DNA of 64,000 nucleotides, taken from Vibrio sp. S9_S30 (GTDB lineage Bacteria; Pseudomonadota; Gammaproteobacteria; Enterobacterales; Vibrionaceae). The notes beneath the pieces were generated by a model. That model worked only from the letters and a program-made list of their open reading frames with translations. It ran no database searches and was not told where the DNA came from. The stretch lies in contig NZ_JAAUWT010000015.1 in NCBI RefSeq assembly GCF_014694455.1, positions 86,661-150,660 on the forward strand. Direction: 5' to 3'. This document shows, piece by piece, positions 35,057 to 42,645 of the stretch; within the stretch, counting starts at the first letter, position 1; every line of letters starts with the position of its first letter. The position numbers and the translations under genes are program-made.

Positions 35057-35846
35057 CGGGTCTATTCGCTTTATATTGGTCTGGCGTAATTCCAGCATAT
35101 CGTTTAAACATCGTGATAAACGGACTGGCTTGGTTATAACCCAAAAGAAGTGCGGTTTCCTTTACAGACTTACCTTTTTGAAGCAACTCCATCGAATGCA
35201 AATACCGTATTCGTAAGCGCCATTCAGTGAAGCTCATCCCTAACTCACTTTGGCAGTATCGAGCGAGAGAACGTTCTGTGGTATGAACACGAGCGGCCCA
35301 ACTTTTTAGTGAATCATTGTTGGTCGGGTTCTCCTCTAGCCCTCTTAGAATTGGGGCCAACATTTTATGACTAGAGGTTGGCAAGAAATGCTGCTGTTCG
35401 GGCGCCATTGCTAATTGATCCAACAACACATCGACTAACCGCTTGTCCTGATCTGATTTTGCGGAGCATACATTTCTCTGACGAAAGTCTTCGATGATGG
35501 CGGTCATAATTGGTGTAACGCCAAGTAAACACGTATGTTTGGGCATATGCTTTGTCTTGTCGATACTGATATTTAGGGAACAATAATCCAGAGGCTTTTT
35601 ATTAAAACTGTGATGCAATACACCAGCAGGAACCCATATGGCTAAATTTGGCGGGGCAAGAAATCGAGTTTCATCCGCCAGCAATTCTAGCATTCCACCT
35701 CGAATAAATTGCAATTGTCCCCATGCGTGAAAATGCTCTCGCGTTACGGTATTCGAATTGAACGCATCAAAGTTCATGTACACATCTGAAGGCAGCTCCT
35801 CAAAAGAAATGGCTGGATGCGTATTGGTTTGTTGCTTCTCTCTCAT
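35052..35846 (-). CDS. AraC family transcriptional regulator
   Basis: 264 residues. N-terminal cupin ('REHFHAWGQLQFIRGGMLEL', 'IWVPAGVLHHSF') and C-terminal AraC domain with both helix-turn-helix units ('LKSWAARVHTTERSLARYC' and 'VKETALLLGYNQASPFITMF', then 'GITPDQY'). Such regulators often control a divergent transporter gene, but upstream only a short doubtful ORF remains, so its target may have been lost. The direct repeats at 35851-35884 could be its own operator. Confidence 0.92.
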   Translation of the reverse strand: MREKQQTNTHPAISFEELPSDVYMNFDAFNSNTVTREHFHAWGQLQFIRGGMLELLADETRFLAPPNLAIWVPAGVLHHSFNKKPLDYCSLNISIDKTKHMPKHTCLLGVTPIMTAIIEDFRQRNVCSAKSDQDKRLVDVLLDQLAMAPEQQHFLPTSSHKMLAPILRGLEENPTNNDSLKSWAARVHTTERSLARYCQSELGMSFTEWRLRIRYLHSMELLQKGKSVKETALLLGYNQASPFITMFKRYAGITPDQYKANRPV

Positions 35847-36445
35847 TTTTTACTGCACACTCACATTTTGTACTGCGCACTCACGCTGTCGTTTTGGGGA
35901 TAGATATCATTATACCGACCCAGCTCGCTTTGTCGTCTATGGCTTGTCGTCAATAAAGGGTTATGAGCAAATATGAACTTACGTACAAGCATCGCTACAA
36001 CGTCACCCCGTCAGGTCTAGTTGCCCCAATCTTCATGGTACAAGGAACACTTGGTCAATCTCCGTATACCAAATACGACACAGAAAACACAACCTCATGC
36101 ATATTTGCGTTGTAGAAAACCAACATTTCGCGTTACCGAATTGGAAACTTGCCCTTCCCAGAAACTTTACTTACGAGCTCGACAGTTTATAGAATAAGCT
36201 AACTGAAAAAACAGTGTCATCACCGACGCGGTGTCTTTCTAACAAGCTTGCGAGTGACTTACACCCTCTGCTCTCATCTTTGATTTCATTAATCATCTGT
36301 AAAAACAATTAGATAACCTCATCGCCTGAAAATCAAAATTTAATTAACTAGTTGAATTTTAATCAAATCATCTATTTCAAGAACTTGAAATACCAGTAAA
36401 ACGCACTAAATTTATAATGGGTTTAGCGAAACTTAGGTCATTAGC
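35847..36445. other. 599-base gap upstream of the AraC gene with direct repeats and a doubtful short ORF
   Basis: Near the AraC start, TACTGCACACTCAC and TACTGCGCACTCAC are repeated with a 20-base period (35851-35864, 35871-35884), like AraC half-sites. A plus-strand frame at 35963-36115 (50 residues, MSKYELTYKHRYNVTPSGL) has GGG before its ATG but matches nothing I know; it may be the start of a lost divergent gene. The remainder up to the FIST gene shows nothing clear. Confidence 0.45.
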
Positions 36446-37582
36446 ATGAAAACACTTCAATCTGTTTGGAACGGAAAGCATTGGGATGATGTCGAAGACA
36501 TAAAGCGCCTCAATAGTGACAACACTTTAGTTTTATTGTTTGGCTCAATAACTAATGGAAAAGAGGCTATTAAACAATTGCGTGAATATTTGCCAGATGC
36601 CCTACTGACAGGCTGCTCGACTGCGGGTGAAGTTTCAGGAATCCAAGTACACGATAATGCACTGGTTGTCACCATTATTTGTTTTGAGAAAACGCCCATC
36701 CGTATGCTACGCCTCAAAATACCAGGCGAGGATTTTAACCAAAAGGACATTGGTATCCAAATGGCGAAGCAGCTAATGGAAACACCCAACTTACGGCATA
36801 TTTTGGTACTCAGTGATGGGCTTCATGTGAATGGCTGCATGCTCACAGAGGGTTTTGAATGTGCCGTCCCAGAACATATTAAAGTTACTGGGGGCCTAGC
36901 CGGTGACAGCGAAGCCTTTAACCAAACGTATGTTCTATACCAAGAAGAAGTGGCAGAAAAGCAGATCGTTGCTGTCGGCTTTTATGGCGATTCCATTTCT
37001 GTAAGTTATGGCTCACGTGGTGGATGGAGCCCATTTGGTTTACAAAGAACAATCACACACTCTGAAGAAAACACACTTTATGAATTAGACGATGAAAACG
37101 CTTTGGACATCTACAAAAGCTACTTAGGGGAACTTTCATCAGACTTGCCAGCAAGTGGGCTCAGATTTCCGTTAGAAATCACCGACCCAAATAAATCAAC
37201 CAAACTTGTTCGCACATTATTAGGTGTCGATGAGACGACAGGCTCAATTACATTTGCGGGTAACATACCTAAAGGGGCAACCGCGATGTTAATGCGAGCG
37301 AATGTTGAAACTCTTATAAACGGCGCGCAGGACGCTGCTGGTGTTTGTCGCAAAGACATGGGAGCGTCTCCCCAATTGGCTATCCTGATCAGCTGCGTTG
37401 GACGAAAAACGTTACTAAGCCAGCTAGTAGAAGATGAAGTTGAAGCAGTAAAAGATGAACTGGGTTCGTCCACCCTGCTTTGTGGGTTTTATTCCTACGG
37501 AGAGATCGCGCCATATGATCGACACTATCCATCGGAATTACATAACCAGACGATGACAATTACTGCATTTTCGGAAACTTGA
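36446..37582 (+). CDS. FIST-domain sensor protein (candidate NosP-like)
   Basis: 378 residues: FIST N domain (about 25-215, 'DALLTGCSTAGEVSG', 'VTGGLAGDSEAFNQTYV') and FIST C domain (about 220-360, 'FPLEITDP', 'LAILISCVGRK', 'STLLCGFYSYGEIAPY'). No signal peptide or membrane helix, so cytoplasmic. FIST proteins bind small ligands; the NosP subgroup binds heme and senses nitric oxide and is encoded beside histidine kinases or cyclic-di-GMP enzymes. Whether this one binds heme cannot be read. A diguanylate cyclase gene begins 1 base after its stop, so they are surely cotranscribed. Confidence 0.85.
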   Translation: MKTLQSVWNGKHWDDVEDIKRLNSDNTLVLLFGSITNGKEAIKQLREYLPDALLTGCSTAGEVSGIQVHDNALVVTIICFEKTPIRMLRLKIPGEDFNQKDIGIQMAKQLMETPNLRHILVLSDGLHVNGCMLTEGFECAVPEHIKVTGGLAGDSEAFNQTYVLYQEEVAEKQIVAVGFYGDSISVSYGSRGGWSPFGLQRTITHSEENTLYELDDENALDIYKSYLGELSSDLPASGLRFPLEITDPNKSTKLVRTLLGVDETTGSITFAGNIPKGATAMLMRANVETLINGAQDAAGVCRKDMGASPQLAILISCVGRKTLLSQLVEDEVEAVKDELGSSTLLCGFYSYGEIAPYDRHYPSELHNQTMTITAFSET

Positions 37583-37583
37583 T

Positions 37584-39062
37584 ATGCATCGACTTCTGAA
37601 ACGTCAATTGCGCAAAGCTTTTCCAGATGGAGTGCCAAATGAAGGAGCAACCTTCGACGCTAACCAAATCAACAAGTTCATAGAGATGGTTGATCAAGGC
37701 TATCAATCGATGGCAGAGCAGCTGACAATGACCGAACGAACACTCGATCTTAGCTGCACAGAACTAGCAAATAGAAATCATACCCTTAGCTTGATACTCG
37801 ACGCGCTTCCAGACATGAGTTTTTGGATTGATAAAGAGGGGCTTGTTCGGGATATTCGCTCTGGTAATTTCAGTCCGCCATTTATCGGATCTGATGAAAA
37901 TTTTAAAGCCATAGATGACTTAAATATCGTAATTCATTCACCAGAGCTTAGAAATTTCCTAAATAATTATAGATCCAAAAATGGGAAGGTGGCTGAATTA
38001 AATCTTTATGCAAATGAAACACATTATCAAGTTAGAGCTACAATCACACCGATTAGTCATACCCGCTGGTTATTGGTATTACGTGATATTTCATTAACCA
38101 AACAACTTGAAATGCTGCAAAAACAACGTATGGAGCAAATTCAAAAAGCACAGAAACAGCTTCAAGGGCTTGTCAACGCAGCGCCAACTGGCATTGTCAT
38201 TTGCAATCCCAAACAAGAAATTATTATGGTTAACCAATATATCAGTACCATTTTTCAAAAACCTAAGACAGAATTTCTTGGTAAAAACCCAACGGAACTT
38301 GTCGCGATAAAGCATAGAGCGTCTTTAGGCGCGCAAATCATTGATGTTTTAAAGTGTGAAGATGAAGAAAGCAGCAGAAGATTGGATATAGCCATTACGT
38401 TACCATCTGGGGCTCTAATGCAAGCAGAAATAGCATTGAGCACCCTCATGTTTGACGATCAACTTTTGATCATTATGTCCATATCTGACATTAGCGACCG
38501 AAAACAACTGGAAAAGAAACTGCGTGTTCTTGCCTCGACGGATCCATTAACAGGCGCTCTCAACCGCCGCAGTTTCAATGATTATACAGAACGCGCCATT
38601 TCTACTTGTATGCGCACCAAACGCCCTCTTTCACTGATCATTTTAGATATCGACTTCTTTAAAAGAATCAACGATACCTATGGTCACGTTGCTGGTGATG
38701 AGGTTCTCGTTTCTGTCGTATCAAAAATTGGTGAAGTAACAAGGGACGTGGATATTCTAGGTCGACTTGGAGGTGAAGAATTTGCTGTCGCCCTCCCCAA
38801 TGCGTCATTGGAACTGGCAAAAGAAATCGCTGAACGGATAAGACAAGAAATAGAAAGTATGGTTGTGAGCAATGGCAATCAAAAGATTAGACTAACTGCC
38901 AGCTTCGGTGTTATTACGCTGTCTGGTGCTCTACTAGAAGAGCCCTTAGAGTTCGCCATAAACTCTGCTGACGAGTATCTTTACTTTGCAAAAGAACATG
39001 GTAGAAATCAAGTCATCGACTCAGAATACTATAAAAAACATACTAGCGATGCTCTTGATTGA
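37584..39062 (+). CDS. PAS-GGDEF diguanylate cyclase
   Basis: 492 residues, no membrane segment. Two PAS-like regions (about 70-175, 'LILDALPDMSFWIDKEGLVR'; and about 205-310, 'LVNAAPTGIVICNPKQEII') joined by a coiled coil, then GGDEF (about 330-485): 'ASTDPLTGALNRRSF', 'LDIDFFKRINDTYGHVAGD', active site 'GRLGGEEFAVALP'. The RxxD inhibitory site is present as RDVD five residues before GGEEF, so product inhibition is expected. It makes cyclic di-GMP, favouring attached growth. The FIST partner is encoded directly upstream. The next gene is convergent. Confidence 0.93.
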   Translation: MHRLLKRQLRKAFPDGVPNEGATFDANQINKFIEMVDQGYQSMAEQLTMTERTLDLSCTELANRNHTLSLILDALPDMSFWIDKEGLVRDIRSGNFSPPFIGSDENFKAIDDLNIVIHSPELRNFLNNYRSKNGKVAELNLYANETHYQVRATITPISHTRWLLVLRDISLTKQLEMLQKQRMEQIQKAQKQLQGLVNAAPTGIVICNPKQEIIMVNQYISTIFQKPKTEFLGKNPTELVAIKHRASLGAQIIDVLKCEDEESSRRLDIAITLPSGALMQAEIALSTLMFDDQLLIIMSISDISDRKQLEKKLRVLASTDPLTGALNRRSFNDYTERAISTCMRTKRPLSLIILDIDFFKRINDTYGHVAGDEVLVSVVSKIGEVTRDVDILGRLGGEEFAVALPNASLELAKEIAERIRQEIESMVVSNGNQKIRLTASFGVITLSGALLEEPLEFAINSADEYLYFAKEHGRNQVIDSEYYKKHTSDALD

Positions 39063-39069
39063 CTTTTCC

Positions 39070-39573
39070 TCAATCCTTTTTATTATCACGATTTATATGT
39101 GATTCATCTCCGCTCGCAAGTTGATGTGCTCTTAGGTTTTTCGCAAAACAGACGCTCCTTGCCATCTCTTTAAACCCGACTGCATTATGACAAGCGATAC
39201 TCGCAAGATTATTAATGTCTGAATCGCTTGCTATCCAATCAAAACCTTGACGTCGAGCCCAGCTTTCTGCTTGTCTCAACAGTTTTTTACCAAAGCCTTT
39301 TCCACGATAATCCAACTCGATAAACCACCCTTCTATGTAAGGAACCCCTCTAACTTCAATTCCTTCAGCATGGCTTCGGATGTTTAATTCAATAAAACCG
39401 ACGATGTTATCTGCTTCATTCTCTAAAACAAACACCTCAACAATTTTAACACTGGTAAGGTCAAAAAAGGATTCTATATCCAGTTTGTGTACTAATAATT
39501 CACTTGGCCACAGTTCATTTCTTAGTATCGCCCATTCTTCTTTATCTTTGCGCTCTGCTCTTCTAACAATCAC
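39070..39573 (-). CDS. GNAT acetyltransferase resembling aminoglycoside 6'-N-acetyltransferases
   Basis: 167 residues, one acetyltransferase domain. 'WAILRNELWP' near the start, 'RGVPYIEGWFIELDYRGKGFGKKLL' pattern (residues about 75-99, containing the acetyl-CoA binding RGKGFG), 'AESWARRQGFDWIASDSDINN' pattern and 'HNAVGFKEMARSVCFAKNL' match the AAC(6')-I layout known from Acinetobacter and Stenotrophomonas. It may acetylate aminoglycosides or another amine; chromosomal members often have an unknown natural substrate. It is a lone gene convergent with the cyclase. Confidence 0.78.
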   Translation of the reverse strand: MIVRRAERKDKEEWAILRNELWPSELLVHKLDIESFFDLTSVKIVEVFVLENEADNIVGFIELNIRSHAEGIEVRGVPYIEGWFIELDYRGKGFGKKLLRQAESWARRQGFDWIASDSDINNLASIACHNAVGFKEMARSVCFAKNLRAHQLASGDESHINRDNKKD

Positions 39574-39662
39574 GATGTTTCCTTCTCGTGTATTTTCTAC
39601 GGTACCAGTATTTACTGAATAGTATTAATCATAGCCTCTATTTGAGCCATTGGAGTGCATGT

Positions 39663-39698
39663 AAAAAAATGCGAGTGTAAAAACACTCGCATTTTATA
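39663..39698. terminator. Terminator of chitinase copy A
   Basis: Arms AAAATGCGAGTGT and ACACTCGCATTTT with an AAAA loop. The same hairpin follows copy B (42593-42622), so it was part of the duplicated unit. Confidence 0.9.
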
Positions 39699-39717
39699 GT
39701 TATGGATCGGTATCAAA

Positions 39718-42156
39718 TTACTTCACTGAACACACTTTCGTCCAGCTTCCATCACTACCAGGAACAGATTTCGTCCACCAGTTTGCTTTGTAAACTGTGT
39801 TGTTGTGAACCATTTGGTCTCCAGTGTTCGCGTGGCTAGGGTTACCTGCCCAGTCAGTTTGAGGCCAGTTAGGGTAAACGTTAATACCTGTGGTGCTACA
39901 CGTACCGTCACCCGGATTACCACCACCCGGATTGCCGCCGCCAACTAGGTCGCCTATTGGTAAATTAGGATGCTCAAACTTGAACGCATACTCTTTACCA
40001 TTTACTTTCACGCTGTAGTTAGCAGGTCCTGAGATTGGTAGATAGTAAACCATATCAAGCTCGTAAATACCGCCAGCTGGCAGTGCTTTCCAGCTAGGTA
40101 AAGAGAAAGATACACGGTGCATTGGTCCGTCTAGACCGCCGATGTTGTTCGCACGAGTGTGACCAGAGGCAATCACTTTCAAACCACCCCCAGATTGATC
40201 TTTCGCGTTGTCTGGCGCTGAAACTGGGATATCAAACTGGAATTCTGTTCCACCCGGTATCTCAGTACCTGTATTGTTTGTAAACGTTATTTTTGGGTTA
40301 ATTGGGTAGTTTTGGTCACCCACTTTGAAGCCACCGACACTCACTGTAATGTCAACCGCTTCAGCAGGTGTTGGAAGAACACCTACCTTATTCCCATATG
40401 GTGTTGCCGCTTGGAACTTGTCGTACATCGCTTTCGTCATGGTATTACCCATGTGGTACTCACCATTTCCTGAGTTACAAGCTTGTTCTGTTGTATCAAT
40501 CGTTGTACGGTTTCCGTTTGCATCTAGCACGTAGCAGTTATAGTCACCCGCTAACTCCCAGAACATGATGCCACCGATTTCTTTTTCAATGACGTAGTCC
40601 GCTTTAACGTTGATAGAATCTTTGTCTTCTGTTGATAGGAATACGCTTTTCTGAGCATTCCACAGCCATGGAGCAACTGCGACGCTGTCGTAGTGACGTA
40701 CGTAGTTACCTACAAATTTGTGGTCAGGATTGTTTACAGGATCGAGGTTGTACGCCGCAGCGTATGAGCCATAGATGCCTTTTTCTAGGTTTTTCGCGTG
40801 CCAGATTGGGTTAGAACCTGCTCCCATTTCAACACCATTGGCATCTTTATCGTGCCACATGTTGTCAATACCAGTGGCACCGTATCCACAGTTATTCTTA
40901 TCACCTTCACCTGTACCAGGAGAACATTCAGATTGGTTAGGCAGAGGAGCTCGGCCCCAAAGCCCATTTTCGCCACCTGTTACACCTTGCCAACCACGTG
41001 AGTAGTATGGAACACCGATATTTATACGACCCGCTGGCATAGAACCACGGAAGTAATGGTAAGCCCAATCGGTATTCAAGTAACCAATACCACCATAAGC
41101 TGCCGTACCATATACGTTCCACTGAGCTAGCTCGGAATCCTTACCTGTGTCAAATAAAGCAGCATTGTGACCTACGTGATCATTCCATGCTCCGTGCAAG
41201 TCGTAAGACATAATATTTACGTAATCGAGGTACTTAGTGACGTCAAACGTTTCCATACCACGCAGCAGGTAACCGGAACTCGGTGCTGCAATCGTTAACA
41301 TGTAATGGTTACCATCTTGTGCAGAAGCAGCATCCACTTTCTGACGAAGAACCTTCATTAGTTCTTGGTAGGAAGCCCAGAGGTATGCACGGCGAGGTTC
41401 CATGAACGCTTTATCATCTGGGTTACCTGCACCAGCCATTGATGTTGGGTACTCATAATCAATGTCTAAGCCATCGAACTTATACTTTCGCATCATTTCC
41501 ACTGCAGACGTTGCAAACTTTTCAATGCCTGCATGGTTAATAGAACCGTCTGCGTTGGTCGTCATGGTGTAGAAACCACCATCTGCCACACGCTTTCCGT
41601 CTGCCCCAAAGTGACCACCTGTTTCAGCCCAACCGCCGATGGAGATCAACGTTTTAACTCCGTGCTTCTGTTTAGCCGTCGCAAGCGCACCGAAGTGACC
41701 TTTAAAGCCTAAAGCAGGGTCAATTTCAACACCCGGCCAAGTTTTGCCCACTGCGGCGTTATTTGGATCGTTAACATCACCAACATTCACTTTTCCGTCA
41801 GATCCGATGCTCACAAATGCATAGTTTATATGGGTCAACTGATCCCATGGAATATCCTTAACTAGGTATTGTGCCTGTGGATCATCACCAGCACGCCAGC
41901 TCGTGAAGTACCCGATAAGTCGTCTTGGGTGATCCGCACCCATTTTCTCACGACCTTCCTGGTCGTAAGTTGTACAATATGGTACTGCTACACCAGGGGT
42001 CTGATAAAGTCCATCTGGGCGGCAAGCTTCATGATCAACTGCTGTTGCAGCCGCTGCTGGGACAGAAAATGCGCTTAATGCCAACATGCACGAAGCAGCG
42101 ATAGTGCTTAATGAGAAAAGGCTCTTTTTCTCATTAATTTGGTGCGATTGATTCAT
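39718..42156 (-). CDS. GH18 chitinase, tandem copy A
   Basis: 812 residues, secreted. Signal peptide (about 1-36, 'MLALSAFSVPAAAATAV'). GH18 catalytic domain about 75-600 with the DxxDxDxE signature in 'FDGLDIDYEYP' (catalytic glutamate) and 'YVNIMSYDLHGAW'. Then a ChiC-type carbohydrate-binding region (about 605-735, 'GTEFQFDIPVSAP', 'HTRANNIGG'), a glycine/proline linker 'GGGNPGGGNPGDG', and a C-terminal CBM5/12 chitin-binding module ('VYPNWPQTDWAGNPSH', aromatic rich). It hydrolyses chitin outside the cell. It is a close paralogue of the gene at 42646-45090; the upstream DNA is duplicated too. Its own terminator follows. Confidence 0.95.
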   Translation of the reverse strand: MNQSHQINEKKSLFSLSTIAASCMLALSAFSVPAAAATAVDHEACRPDGLYQTPGVAVPYCTTYDQEGREKMGADHPRRLIGYFTSWRAGDDPQAQYLVKDIPWDQLTHINYAFVSIGSDGKVNVGDVNDPNNAAVGKTWPGVEIDPALGFKGHFGALATAKQKHGVKTLISIGGWAETGGHFGADGKRVADGGFYTMTTNADGSINHAGIEKFATSAVEMMRKYKFDGLDIDYEYPTSMAGAGNPDDKAFMEPRRAYLWASYQELMKVLRQKVDAASAQDGNHYMLTIAAPSSGYLLRGMETFDVTKYLDYVNIMSYDLHGAWNDHVGHNAALFDTGKDSELAQWNVYGTAAYGGIGYLNTDWAYHYFRGSMPAGRINIGVPYYSRGWQGVTGGENGLWGRAPLPNQSECSPGTGEGDKNNCGYGATGIDNMWHDKDANGVEMGAGSNPIWHAKNLEKGIYGSYAAAYNLDPVNNPDHKFVGNYVRHYDSVAVAPWLWNAQKSVFLSTEDKDSINVKADYVIEKEIGGIMFWELAGDYNCYVLDANGNRTTIDTTEQACNSGNGEYHMGNTMTKAMYDKFQAATPYGNKVGVLPTPAEAVDITVSVGGFKVGDQNYPINPKITFTNNTGTEIPGGTEFQFDIPVSAPDNAKDQSGGGLKVIASGHTRANNIGGLDGPMHRVSFSLPSWKALPAGGIYELDMVYYLPISGPANYSVKVNGKEYAFKFEHPNLPIGDLVGGGNPGGGNPGDGTCSTTGINVYPNWPQTDWAGNPSHANTGDQMVHNNTVYKANWWTKSVPGSDGSWTKVCSVK

Positions 42157-42592
42157 CTCTTTATCCTTAAATCTATTAGAAAGATCAAACTACTCAACAC
42201 ATCAAAACCTAGAATGCGTTGAAAAATAACCATAGATTGGACAAACGAATTCGGCACCTACAAAAGATATAAATTAAACAATGACTCGCAAACACATGTT
42301 AATTTTATGCAACAATGCGAATGGTATTTTTTAGCTGAAACTACATTTTAGCATAATCAAAAATAACGATTGATCTATATCAAAATCCATATTCCTTCTT
42401 AAATATGGCATTAATACAGACAAATACCCTAAATACTCCCATTAGAACAAAAGTTTGACTTGTACAAACTTGATACGAAACTCACAGAAATCTTGCAACA
42501 TTTCATTTTCATTTGCTTTTTTTTTGCACTGCCAGTTTCTATCGCTTTACTTCTTTAAGCTGATCTTAACCTCTACAATAAGTGTCTATAAA
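42157..42592. other. Duplicated intergenic region upstream of chitinase copy A
   Basis: About 435 bases with no gene. It matches the region upstream of copy B (45091-45519) over its length: shared blocks include AAACCTAGAATGCGTTGAAA right after the gene and, at the far end, 'GCAACATTTCA' and 'TTCTTTAAGCTG'-like stretches (42496 onward) corresponding to those before the gene at 45522. So it contains an orphan copy of that gene's promoter region. Confidence 0.75.
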
Positions 42593-42624
42593 AAAATGCG
42601 AGTGTAAAAACACTCGCATTTTTA
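42593..42624. terminator. Terminator of chitinase copy B
   Basis: Same hairpin as at 39663-39698: arms AAAATGCGAGTGT and ACACTCGCATTTT, then T run. Confidence 0.9.
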
Positions 42625-42645
42625 TAATTGTGGTTCAGTATCAAA

